DNA from: Myxococcales bacterium
GTDB taxonomy: Bacteria; Myxococcota_A; Polyangia; Polyangiales; Houyiibacteriaceae
Length of the DNA stretch: 7,288 nt
Assembly: GCA_020354595.1 (NCBI GenBank)
Contig: CP070650.1
Coordinates: 2,612,849 to 2,620,136, forward strand
Reading direction: 5' to 3'
A model generated the notes under the pieces. That model saw nothing but the letters and a program-made list of their open reading frames with translations, was not told the origin of the DNA and made no database searches. Both the position numbers and the translations under genes were made by a program. This document shows, in pieces, positions 1-7,024 of this stretch (positions are counted from its first letter, which is position 1; every line of letters starts with the position of its first letter).

Positions 1-804
1 ATTCCCGAGAAGGCGCAGCTTCGACGCCTCTTCAATCTCGACTTCGAGCACGTGCCCATACCGGAGGAAGGCGTCTTGCTGACCAGCGTTCTCGCGGAAA
101 TCCTCGACGTCGTCCCGGGAGACGTCGTCGAAGTCGAACTCAAAGAAGGCGACAGGGGCGATCGCGAGCTCATCGTAGCGGGGCTCATCGAAGAGGGTTT
201 CGGTCTGCAAGGTTATCTCTCGAAATCGAACCTTCACCGCATCCTTCGAGAAGCGCCGAGATTCTCGTCGGCGCTATTGCGCATCGACGCGCCGTTGGAG
301 AACCTGGTGCAGTCGCGGCTGAAAGACATTCCGGCCGTGCAATCCGTATCTCGAAAGAGCGACGCGCTCGCGAGCTTCGAAAAGCAGACCGACGAAACGA
401 TGAGGGTAATGACGTTCATCATGACCCTCTTCGCCGTCGCGATCGCGATCTCGATCGTCTACAACAACGCTCGCGTCAGCGTGTCGATGCGTGCGCGCGA
501 CTTGGCAACGCTGCGTGTCCTCGGTTTCACGCGCGGGGAAATCTCCGCCATCTTGCTGGGCGAGCAAGCCGTTCAAATTGCGATCGCCATTCCGCTGGGC
601 CTCCTCCTCGGCACGCTGGGGGCCAAGGCGCTAATCGCGTCCTGGGCCGACCCCGAGATCTTCCGGATCCCATTCGTCATTTCGAACCAGACCTATGCGT
701 TTGCGGTGGCGGTCGTTCTCTTGTCCGGCATTGCGAGCGCACTGCTGGTCCGTCGAAAGCTCGACCGACTGGATCTGATCGGCGTGTTGAAGACGCGCGA
801 GTGA
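1..804 (+). CDS. FtsX/MacB-type ABC transporter permease, C-terminal part (5' end outside window)
   Basis: The reading frame is open from base 1, so the window holds only the last 267 residues; the GTG at 52 is probably internal because coding-like sequence continues upstream of it. The first ~130 residues look like the soluble extracytoplasmic domain (a VVPGDVVEVEL beta stretch, then LQGYLSKSNLHRIL). The rest is a classic FtsX domain: a membrane segment around residues 135-157 (MTFIMTLFAVAIAISIVYNN), the conserved cytoplasmic coupling motif RARDLATLRVLGFTRGE, a second segment around 187-208 (IAIAIPLGLLLGTLG), a third around 232-249 (FAVAVVLLSGIASALLV), and a short basic tail. Such permeases pair with a LolD/MacB-like ATPase to move lipoproteins, lipids or peptides, or to drive mechanotransmission in the inner membrane; the substrate cannot be told here. 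No ATPase or membrane-fusion gene follows, so partners would have to lie upstream. Confidence 0.88.
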   Translation: MPEKAQLRRLFNLDFEHVPIPEEGVLLTSVLAEILDVVPGDVVEVELKEGDRGDRELIVAGLIEEGFGLQGYLSKSNLHRILREAPRFSSALLRIDAPLENLVQSRLKDIPAVQSVSRKSDALASFEKQTDETMRVMTFIMTLFAVAIAISIVYNNARVSVSMRARDLATLRVLGFTRGEISAILLGEQAVQIAIAIPLGLLLGTLGAKALIASWADPEIFRIPFVISNQTYAFAVAVVLLSGIASALLVRRKLDRLDLIGVLKTRE

Positions 805-834
805 TTCGCAGCTATTCTCCCCGGGGGCGTTGTT

Positions 835-1851
835 ATGAATGAGAAGATGTTCTGTGGATCACTTGCCCGGATTACCGATCTCGAAACGAAGCCGTTCGAG
901 TGTGAGCCGGTTCGTCGAGGGCAATGGGAAGTGGGCGACTACGTGATTGGCGAAATCACGATCGCCCGCGGCGGATTTTCCGAGATCGAGCTGTGCAGCG
1001 GACGACTCGCCCGCCCTGTGAACGGTGACGTGGTCCTCGGAGCACTTGGCGTCCGACACGCGACCTTGGAGGTGGTGGGATCGTTCGAGAAGGTCGAAAA
1101 GGACGGACGCATGGATTTGTTGGGAGCGGCCGGGCTCCTTGGTCGCGCGACCTCCGTGTCCGGCCTGCTCCCACCTCTCATACGCGTCGACTATCGCGGC
1201 CATGCAAAGCGAGACGGCAAGAAGCTCAACATGCGTGACTTCGCGAAACGACCTGTCGAACAGCACAGCTTCGACATCCCCACCATCCTCATCGTCGGAA
1301 CATCGATGTCCGCCGGCAAAACCACTTCGGCCAAAATCATCATTCGAGAGCTCAAGCGCATGGGCCATCGCGTCGCCGGAGCAAAGCTCACCGGCTCAGG
1401 CCGCTACCGGGACATTCAGGCGATGGCGGATTCAGGTGCCGATGCGATCTTCGACTTCATCGATGTCGGGTTGCCGTCGTCCGTGTTGCCCGCCGGGGAG
1501 TACAGAAAGCGTCTACGTGATCTGCTCGGCGTGATCAGAGAGACGGAGCCAGACGTGGTGGTCGCCGAGGCGGGCGCTTCGCCACTCGAACCCTACAACG
1601 GCGACACCGCGCTAGAAGAGCTCGGGAATGCCGTCGCATGCACGGTGCTTTGTGCGTCGGACCCATACGCCGTCCTCGGTGTAATGCACGGATTCGAGAT
1701 GAACCCGGACCTCGTCGCCGGCCTAGCGACGAGCACCATTGCGGGCGAGGAGCTCGTCGCGAAGCTCAGTGGCGGCAAGGCGTTGAATCTGCTGAACCCG
1801 GATTCAATCCCCGAGCTGCGCGACATGCTGAAGCGCGCGCTCTCAGTCTGA
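835..1851 (+). CDS. P-loop nucleotide-binding protein of unknown function, DUF1611-like C-terminal part with a distinct N-terminal domain (338 aa)
   Basis: I do not recognise a characterised gene. Residues 1-~125 look like a beta-rich domain (GDYVIGEITIARGGFSEIEL, then GDVVLGALGVRHATLEVVGS, then DGRMDLLGAAGLLGRATS). From ~145 an alpha/beta nucleotide-binding domain starts with a Walker A loop, GTSMSAGKTT, at residues 155-164 (Lys162). A conserved-looking block follows, AKLTGSGRYRDIQAMADSG, and then FDFIDVGLPSS. A Walker B-like strand DVVVAE lies at 240-245, followed by AGASPLEPYNGD. The order of elements resembles DUF1611 and BioD/MobB/CobQ-like (SIMIBI) P-loop proteins. One DUF1611 relative, DgcN, acts in D-glutamate catabolism, but similarity to it is only at layout level and I do not transfer that function. 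No signal peptide or membrane segment is seen, so it is likely cytosolic. The ATG at 835 follows a weak GGGGG (823-827) and lies 30 bp after the permease stop, so co-transcription is plausible. Confidence 0.72.
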   Translation: MNEKMFCGSLARITDLETKPFECEPVRRGQWEVGDYVIGEITIARGGFSEIELCSGRLARPVNGDVVLGALGVRHATLEVVGSFEKVEKDGRMDLLGAAGLLGRATSVSGLLPPLIRVDYRGHAKRDGKKLNMRDFAKRPVEQHSFDIPTILIVGTSMSAGKTTSAKIIIRELKRMGHRVAGAKLTGSGRYRDIQAMADSGADAIFDFIDVGLPSSVLPAGEYRKRLRDLLGVIRETEPDVVVAEAGASPLEPYNGDTALEELGNAVACTVLCASDPYAVLGVMHGFEMNPDLVAGLATSTIAGEELVAKLSGGKALNLLNPDSIPELRDMLKRALSV

Positions 1852-1870
1852 AGCGGCAGCCTCTTGGGTT

Positions 1871-1901
1871 TCGCGTAGTCGGGAAGCGTGCAGCTGCGCG
1901 A
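1871..1901. terminator. Hairpin in the convergent gap, possible weak bidirectional terminator
   Basis: TCGCGTAG at 1871-1878 can pair with CTGCGCGA at 1894-1901: eight base pairs including one U-G wobble, around a 15-nt loop. It sits between the stop of the P-loop gene (1849-1851) and the stop of polX (1906-1908 on the opposite strand), where a shared terminator would be expected. Neither strand has a T-run after the stem, so it is not a canonical intrinsic terminator. An 8-bp stem in GC-rich DNA may also arise by chance. Confidence 0.28.
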
Positions 1902-1905
1902 CGGG

Positions 1906-3627
1906 CTAGAGGCGCACGAGTAGCTTCTGGAGTTTTCGCCAAGACCGGGTGTTGAGCACATCTTCGGGCTCGAGCCATCCTCGGCGAGCTTGATCGACAC
2001 CAAAGCGCATGTAGCTCAGGTTGTCGGCGGTGTGTGCATCGGTCGAGATCGCCAACTTGAGACCCATGTCTTTGGCCATCCGGCAATGCGCGTCATCGAG
2101 ATCGAGCCGATCCGGCTGGGCGTTTAGCTCCAGGTAGCAGCCCCGCTCGAGAGCGGCCTGCATGACCCTCTCCATGTCGACGTCGCACGCGGCGCGTTGA
2201 TTGATCAACCGCCCTGTAGGATGCGCCAGGATCGTGAAATGCGGATTGTCCATCGCACGAATGATTCGTTCCGTCTGCCTTTCGCGGCTCAGGCCCAACC
2301 CGGTGTGAATGGCACAGACCGTGAGGTCCAGCTGCTCGAGGATGCTGTCGCTCAGATCGAGCTTGCCGCTTTCGAGAATGTCGACTTCGACTCCTTTGAG
2401 CACGCGGACTCCCCTAAGCTCCTCGTTCAAGCGATCAATTGCGGCGAGCTGCTTTCGAAGGCGCTTCTCGTCCATTCCGTGCGCCACGACGACTCGCTTC
2501 GAATGATCGGTGATCGCGAGGTATTCGTATCCGAGCTCCTTGGCGGCTTCGGCCATTCGTTTCAGCGAGTGGCGCCCGTCCGTCGCGGTGGTGTGAACGT
2601 GAAGGTCGCCCCGAACGTCGCCGACCGACACGAGATGCGGGAGGCGGTTCTTCCTTGCTGCTTCGATTTCCCCGCGGTCCTCTCGCAGCTCTGGCTCGAT
2701 GTAGTGGAGCCCCACCGCCTTGAAGACCTCTGTCTCGGTGGCTCCCGCGACCCGCCGTTTGCCCTTGAAGACCCCGTATTCGTTGATCTTCAGCTTCTTC
2801 TTCACCGCGATCGTGCGAACGGCGATGTTATGGGCTTTCGAGCCAGTGAAGTAGTAGAGCGCAGCACCGTAAGACACCTGCGCCACCACGCGAAGGTCGA
2901 CTTGTAGGCCGGAGCGCAACAGGACGGTGGACCGGGTAGTGCCTTTGGAAACGACGGCGTCAACCTCGTCGTACTCGACGAACGTCTCCATCACTGGCGA
3001 GCCCTTCTCGCAGGTGACGAGAATATCCAAGTCCCCGACGGTTTCTTTCCGACGCCGGTAGCTTCCAGCCACGATGACTTCCTTCACACCTGGGATCGCC
3101 TCTAGGTAGCGAACATAGCTGTTGGCGATTGGTTCGACGTCTGCGAGCTTGTAGCGGCGCTCCTCTTGCGCACGCCTCGAAAGGGCATCGAGAATTCGCT
3201 GCTCGGTCTTGGCTCCGAAGCCTCGAAGCTCCCGAATGCGTTGGCTCTTGGCTGCGCGTCGCAGCCCACCGATGTCCGAAACACCGAGCTCTTCATACAA
3301 GACTCGCACACGTGTGGCGCCCAGCCCTGGCAACCTCGTCAGCTCGACCAGCCCGGCCGGAACCTCCCTTTCGACATCTCGCAGCGCGGCGAACTGTCCT
3401 GTCTCGACGATGTCGGCGATCTTGCCCGCGAGGTCTTTGCCGATATCGGGCAACTTCGACAAGTCCTCTCCTTCGCAAAGCATGTCCGAGACGCTTCGGG
3501 GCAAGCCACCCAGGGTTCGAGCCGCATTTCGATATGCCCGCACACGAAAGGGGTTCGCGCCTTGGATTTCCAGGAGGATCGCCATTCGATCGAACATCTC
3601 GGCGATTTCGGCATTGTGGACGGTCAT
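1906..3627 (-). CDS. polX: Family X DNA polymerase with PHP 3'-5' exonuclease domain (PolX)
   Basis: This is a 573-aa bacterial PolX of usual length, a gap-filling repair polymerase that acts on short gaps in base-excision-type repair. The N-terminal 8-kDa-like region carries helix-hairpin-helix elements, LSKLPDIGKDLAGKI (~57-70) and LTRLPGLGATRVRVL (~96-110), and a third hairpin LRGFGAKTEQRI (~134-145). The polymerase palm shows the GS motif at 188-189 and metal-binding aspartates D199 and D201 (GDLDIL) and D244 (VDLRV). Residues YFTGSKAHN (~259-267) and INEYGVF (~281-287) are typical fingers/thumb elements. The PHP exonuclease half starts at ~340 with DLHVH (H343, H345), then TDH (D374, H375), GVEVDI (E414), AIHTG (H441), ILAHP (H469) and STDAH (D530, H532). 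Both activities therefore look intact. The ATG at 3627 is supported by the family-like start (AEIAEMFDRMAILLE). No strong ribosome-binding site precedes it. It is transcribed divergently from astA and convergently to the P-loop gene. Confidence 0.96.
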   Translation of the reverse strand: MTVHNAEIAEMFDRMAILLEIQGANPFRVRAYRNAARTLGGLPRSVSDMLCEGEDLSKLPDIGKDLAGKIADIVETGQFAALRDVEREVPAGLVELTRLPGLGATRVRVLYEELGVSDIGGLRRAAKSQRIRELRGFGAKTEQRILDALSRRAQEERRYKLADVEPIANSYVRYLEAIPGVKEVIVAGSYRRRKETVGDLDILVTCEKGSPVMETFVEYDEVDAVVSKGTTRSTVLLRSGLQVDLRVVAQVSYGAALYYFTGSKAHNIAVRTIAVKKKLKINEYGVFKGKRRVAGATETEVFKAVGLHYIEPELREDRGEIEAARKNRLPHLVSVGDVRGDLHVHTTATDGRHSLKRMAEAAKELGYEYLAITDHSKRVVVAHGMDEKRLRKQLAAIDRLNEELRGVRVLKGVEVDILESGKLDLSDSILEQLDLTVCAIHTGLGLSRERQTERIIRAMDNPHFTILAHPTGRLINQRAACDVDMERVMQAALERGCYLELNAQPDRLDLDDAHCRMAKDMGLKLAISTDAHTADNLSYMRFGVDQARRGWLEPEDVLNTRSWRKLQKLLVRL

Positions 3628-3672
3628 CGCTGCTACCAGGCAACCTCGAGTTGTGAAATCCTACAGAGGAAC
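3628..3672. promoter_or_regulatory. Divergent polX/ast intergenic gap, presumed to hold or adjoin both promoters
   Basis: Only 45 bp separate the start codons of polX (leftward) and astA (rightward). Both genes need an upstream promoter, so at least one promoter probably reaches into the opposite coding region. I find no convincing sigma70, sigma54 or operator consensus. The best match for polX is TAGGAT (reverse strand of 3658-3663) with ATGACG 17 nt upstream (reverse strand of 3681-3686), each 4 of 6 to consensus, which is too weak to call. The regulatory role is inferred from gene arrangement only. Confidence 0.35.
3665..3670 (+). promoter_or_regulatory. Shine-Dalgarno-like AGAGGA that fixes the astA start
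   Basis: AGAGGA ends only 2 nt before the ATG at 3673, closer than the usual 5-9 nt spacing. Although the astA frame is open far upstream, this site, the family-like N-terminus (MSFVIRPAEASDL) and the absence of a better nearby in-frame start all point to 3673. The tight spacing may lower initiation efficiency. Confidence 0.45.
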
Positions 3673-4689
3673 ATGAGTTTCGTCATTCGACCGGCGGAGG
3701 CCTCGGACCTGGAAGCGTTTGACTCCTTGATCGCGCAGGCGAGGGCGGGGATCACGTCACTTGCGATCGACCGCGACACCTTGCGGGAGCGGATCGAGCA
3801 GTCGCTAGGCTCTTTTTCCAAAGAAGTCACCCAGCCCGGCGATGAACGGTATTTCTTCGCACTCGCCGACTACGACAGCGGCGACGTCGCGGGCATGTGT
3901 GCGATCCGATCCGCAGTGGGTTTGAAGGAGCCTTTCTACAGCTACCGCGTCGGCACTGTCGTCCATGCCTCGAAGGAGCTTGGCGTGCATCGCAAGCTAC
4001 CCGCACTCTATCTCTCGAACGACTACACCGGGTGCACGGAGCTCACCTCGTTGTTCCTCGCGCGCGGGCACCGGGGAAAGAAGCTCGGCGCGCTTCTGTC
4101 GAAGTCACGCCTGCTTTTCATTGCGCAGTTCCCGGAACGATTTGCCGACAAGGTCATCGCGGAGATCCGCGGCCTCTCGGACGCTTCGGGGCGATCCCCT
4201 TTTTGGGACGGTCTAGGCCAGCACTTTTTCGCGATGGACTTCCCGACGGCCGACCACCTGGTAGGGGCGGGGAACAAGTCCTTCATCGCCGAGCTCATGC
4301 CCAAACACCCGATCTACGTGCTGTTCCTGCCCACAGACTCGCAGGAAGCAATTGGCCAGCCCCACGAAAACAGCCGGCAGGCGCTGCGATTGCTGGAAGA
4401 TGAGGGCTTTCACTATGAGAGCTACATCGACATCTTCGATGCTGGACCGACCGTGGAATGCCGGCGCGATCAGATCCGCGCGGTGCGCGAGAGCCGTCTG
4501 CTTCACGTGAGCCGCACGTCGATCGAGGGAGCTCCCACGACCTGCATCGTCAGTAACGCACGACTTCGTGATTTCCGGTGTTGCCTTGGGCCCGTCGCTC
4601 TCGAAGGCGACGGAGTGGCCCTCGGCGATGAAATGGCCACGGCACTCCAAGTCTCTGAAGGCGAGCCCGTGCGGGTGCTGGAGCTCTAG
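3673..4689 (+). CDS. astA: Arginine N-succinyltransferase (AstA), first step of the AST pathway
   Basis: AstA transfers succinyl from succinyl-CoA to the alpha-amino group of L-arginine, giving N2-succinylarginine, the entry step of the ammonia-producing AST arginine degradation pathway in the cytosol. The 338-aa length fits the family (~340 aa). Recognisable blocks are the N-terminal FVIRPAEASDLEAF, the GNAT-like core LYLSNDYTGCTELTSLFL (~112-129), RGHRGKKLGALLSKSRL (~131-147), FFAMDFPTADHL (~185-196), then FIAELMPKHPIYV (~204-216). IGQPH with His231 matches the conserved histidine (about position 229 in enteric AstA) proposed as proton donor. Downstream come EGFHYESYIDIFDAGPTVEC and a C-terminal VSNARLRDFRCC. 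Only one subunit gene is present, so it resembles the single-gene AstA arrangement rather than the paired AruF/AruG of Pseudomonas. Its stop lies 2 bp before the astD ATG, indicating an operon. Confidence 0.95.
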   Translation: MSFVIRPAEASDLEAFDSLIAQARAGITSLAIDRDTLRERIEQSLGSFSKEVTQPGDERYFFALADYDSGDVAGMCAIRSAVGLKEPFYSYRVGTVVHASKELGVHRKLPALYLSNDYTGCTELTSLFLARGHRGKKLGALLSKSRLLFIAQFPERFADKVIAEIRGLSDASGRSPFWDGLGQHFFAMDFPTADHLVGAGNKSFIAELMPKHPIYVLFLPTDSQEAIGQPHENSRQALRLLEDEGFHYESYIDIFDAGPTVECRRDQIRAVRESRLLHVSRTSIEGAPTTCIVSNARLRDFRCCLGPVALEGDGVALGDEMATALQVSEGEPVRVLEL

Positions 4690-4691
4690 GG

Positions 4692-6155
4692 ATGGGCGAG
4701 CTCTTCATCAACGGCGCGTGGGTCGATGGTAGCGGACCGGAGCTCACGTCGACCGATCCTGCAACCGGCACGCAAGTCTGGGCAGGACGCGAGGCCAACG
4801 AGTCACAGGTCGACGACGCCGTCGCGGTAGCTCGAAGGGCCTTCGCGACCTGGCGCGATACCCGACTGGAGACACGCATCGAAACGACTCGACGATTCGC
4901 GAGGCTCGTCGAAGAACAAGGCGACGACCTCGCCCGCGTGATCTCGCTCGAGACCGGCAAGCCCACCTGGGAGGCGCGCACCGAGGTCGCCTCGATGATC
5001 GCCAAGGTGGATATCACGATAGACGCGTATCGCGAGCGCACCGGGATGCGTAAGCTAGAGCTCGACGGCTTTCGATCGGTGGTACGGCACCAACCGCACG
5101 GAGTGATGGGCGTGCTCGGGCCGTACAACTTCCCCGCTCATCTTCCCAATGGTCACATCGTCCCCGCTCTGGTGGCGGGCAACACCGTGGTCTTCAAGCC
5201 AAGCGAGCACACGCCCTGGACCGCCATCGAGGTGATGAAGCTGTGGGAGCGAGCGGGGCTTCCAAATGGTGTGCTGAATCTGGTCGTTGGGGAGAAGACC
5301 ACGGGCGCCGCTTTGGTGAGCCATCCACAGCTCGATGGTCTTCTGTTCACAGGAAGCGCCGCGACCGGTCAGCAAATTCACCGGACTCTCGCGAGCCACC
5401 CCGAGACGATCCTCGCGCTCGAGATGGGCGGCAACAATCCCCTGGTGGTGGACGAGGTCGACGACCTCGCAGCCGCCGTCTACCTCGCGGTCCAATCCGC
5501 ATATGTGACCGCCGGGCAGCGCTGTACGTGCGCTCGGCGTCTTCTCGTACCCCGCGGCCGCTTCGGTGAAGCCATGGTGGCTCGACTGTGCGAGGCCATC
5601 GAAGCGCTTCGCGTGAGCGCATTTGACGATCCGGAGGAGCCGTTCATGGGCCCCGTGATCTCCGAGCTGGCCGCGGACCAACTACTCGGCGCGCAGTCTC
5701 GAGTGGTCGGCCTGGGAGGGAGGCCCCTCGTCGAGATGCGCAAGCTTCGACAAGGGACCGGATTGGTGTCGCCTGCCCTGATCGACGTGACGGAGGTGAA
5801 AGACCTACCCGATGAGGAACACTTCGGCCCGGTTCTGAAGCTCGCGTATTACGACGACTTCGCCGAAGCGATCCGCTCGGCCAACGCCACTCGCTTCGGA
5901 CTTGCTGCGGGCCTCGTCAGCGAAGACCGGAGCAAATGGGAGGCGTTCGTCGGCGGGATCCGCGCGGGTGTCGTCAACTGGAACAGGCCGCTCACAGGCG
6001 CGAGCAGCGCCGCACCATTTGGGGGTGTGGGGGCTAGCGGGAACCACCGACCGAGCGCGTACTACGCGGCAGACTATTGCGCGTACCCGGTCGCCTCACT
6101 CGAACAGGAAACGGTCGCACTCCCCGAAACCCTGCCCCCGGGATTGACGCTGTGA
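4692..6155 (+). CDS. astD: Succinylglutamate-semialdehyde dehydrogenase (AstD)
   Basis: AstD oxidises N-succinyl-L-glutamate 5-semialdehyde to N-succinylglutamate with NAD+, the fourth AST step. The protein has 487 aa (enteric AstD is about 492) and starts with the typical [12 protein letters not shown]. Aldehyde dehydrogenase motifs are complete: GPYNFPAHL with oxyanion-hole Asn146, VVFKPSE with Lys169, the NAD-binding FTGSAATG at 219-226, the general base Glu244 in LEMGGNNP, and the nucleophile Cys278 in [19 protein letters not shown] (375-384) and the C-terminal [19 protein letters not shown] (429-447) are strongly AstD-like, the latter separating it from generic aldehyde dehydrogenases. 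GGAG at 4680-4683, inside the end of astA, gives a well-spaced ribosome-binding site for the ATG at 4692. Its TGA overlaps the astB GTG as GTGA (6152-6155), suggesting translational coupling. Confidence 0.96.
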   Translation: MGELFINGAWVDGSGPELTSTDPATGTQVWAGREANESQVDDAVAVARRAFATWRDTRLETRIETTRRFARLVEEQGDDLARVISLETGKPTWEARTEVASMIAKVDITIDAYRERTGMRKLELDGFRSVVRHQPHGVMGVLGPYNFPAHLPNGHIVPALVAGNTVVFKPSEHTPWTAIEVMKLWERAGLPNGVLNLVVGEKTTGAALVSHPQLDGLLFTGSAATGQQIHRTLASHPETILALEMGGNNPLVVDEVDDLAAAVYLAVQSAYVTAGQRCTCARRLLVPRGRFGEAMVARLCEAIEALRVSAFDDPEEPFMGPVISELAADQLLGAQSRVVGLGGRPLVEMRKLRQGTGLVSPALIDVTEVKDLPDEEHFGPVLKLAYYDDFAEAIRSANATRFGLAAGLVSEDRSKWEAFVGGIRAGVVNWNRPLTGASSAAPFGGVGASGNHRPSAYYAADYCAYPVASLEQETVALPETLPPGLTL

Positions 6156-7024
6156 AAGCGCGTGAGGTCAATTTCGACGGTCTCGTCGGGCCCACCCACA
6201 ACTACAGCGGGCTTTCCGTGGGTAACCTTGCTTCGCAGCGCAACGTCCGCGCCGATTCCAACCCGAAAGCCGCGGCCAAGCAAGGCTTGCACAAGATGAA
6301 GGTCGTTCACGACCTCGGCGTACCTCAAGGCGTGCTCCCGCCCCAAGAGCGCCCGGCGGTCGACGTTCTGCGCCGCCTGGGATTCACGGGGAGGGACGAG
6401 TACGTATTGGGCAGCGCTCAACGGCACGAGCCCGAGCTCCTCGCGGCATGCTGCTCGGCGTCGAGCATGTGGGCCGCCAACGCAGCGACGGTGTGTCCGA
6501 GTGCCGATTCCGCGGACGCAAAGGTGCACTTCACGCCGGCAAACCTCAGGAGCAATTTCCACAGAGCCATCGAAGCGCCGACTACGGCTCGCGTATTGAA
6601 GGCCGTGTTTGCGGATGCGGAACGGTTCGTTCATCACAGGCCTTTGCCGAGCATCGAGCTCTTTGGCGACGAAGGCGCGGCGAATCACACACGTCTGTGC
6701 GCCGACTATGGGGAGCTCGGCCTGCACCTCTTCGTTTACGGCAGGCATGCCCTCGATGGAAGCGCCGATGGACCTACGCGCTATCCAGCTCGCCAGACAT
6801 TGGAGGCTTCGCGCGCAGTCGCGCGCCTGCACCAGCTCGATGCCGCGCGGGTGGTCTTTGCGCAGCAGTCACCTCAGGCCATCGACAAAGGGGTCTTCCA
6901 CAACGACGTAGTCGCCGTGGGCAACCAACGAGTGTTTTTCTTTCACGAGCACGCGTTCCTGAGCCAAGACCAGTTGAAGCGCGAGCTCGAGACCAAGTCC
7001 GGGGTGGATCTACACTTCATCTAA
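6152..7024 (+). CDS. astB: N-succinylarginine dihydrolase (AstB), truncated by an in-frame TAA at codon 291
   Basis: AstB hydrolyses N2-succinylarginine to N2-succinylornithine, releasing two NH3 and CO2 (second AST step). The GTG at 6152 is chosen because the product begins [20 protein letters not shown], a typical AstB start; GGGA at 6140-6143 is a well-spaced ribosome-binding site, and the start overlaps the astD stop by 4 bp. Substrate and active-site positions align almost residue for residue with enteric AstB: the 13-25 loop ([13 protein letters not shown]), Asn110, the catalytic Glu174 in GDEGAANHT, an Arg at 214, and the catalytic His250 in [10 protein letters not shown]. The frame then meets TAA at 7022-7024 after 290 residues, whereas full-length AstB is about 440-450 aa. 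The catalytic cysteine is encoded only beyond the stop, so the 290-aa product should be inactive. The gene may be a fresh pseudogene or the stop may be a sequence error. Confidence 0.93.
   Translation: MKAREVNFDGLVGPTHNYSGLSVGNLASQRNVRADSNPKAAAKQGLHKMKVVHDLGVPQGVLPPQERPAVDVLRRLGFTGRDEYVLGSAQRHEPELLAACCSASSMWAANAATVCPSADSADAKVHFTPANLRSNFHRAIEAPTTARVLKAVFADAERFVHHRPLPSIELFGDEGAANHTRLCADYGELGLHLFVYGRHALDGSADGPTRYPARQTLEASRAVARLHQLDAARVVFAQQSPQAIDKGVFHNDVVAVGNQRVFFFHEHAFLSQDQLKRELETKSGVDLHFI

Noticed and set aside
819..826. CCCCGGGG palindrome just before the P-loop gene start
   Set aside because: It is too short for an operator or terminator call, and its G-run is more simply read as part of a weak ribosome-binding site.
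1025..1534. 169-codon + strand ORF in another frame within the P-loop gene, and a 169-codon minus-strand ORF at 859-1368
   Set aside because: Both are low-complexity Ser/Arg/Pro-rich or His/Arg-rich shadow translations overlapping a frame with clear P-loop motifs.
2197..2907. 236-codon ORF on the + strand inside polX
   Set aside because: It is the reverse complement of well-conserved PolX coding sequence covering the polymerase/PHP core. No ribosome-binding site or recognisable protein motif is seen.
3166..3672. Stop-free in-frame extension of astA by 169 codons upstream, giving an apparent 507-aa ORF
   Set aside because: It lies antisense to the polX N-terminal region, its translation has no domain-like character, and AstA homology begins exactly at the ATG at 3673 with a Shine-Dalgarno site just before it. 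The extension reflects GC-rich codon bias in polX.
3658..3686. Possible sigma70-like promoter for polX on the minus strand (TAGGAT and ATGACG with a 17-nt spacer)
   Set aside because: Each box matches only 4 of 6 consensus bases and the -35 lies within astA. Matches of this quality are expected by chance.
6074..6832. 252-codon minus-strand ORF opposite astB, and a 208-codon one at 5055-5681 opposite astD
   Set aside because: They overlap coding sequence with unmistakable AstB and AstD motifs on the + strand. They appear to be typical antisense open frames of GC-rich genes.
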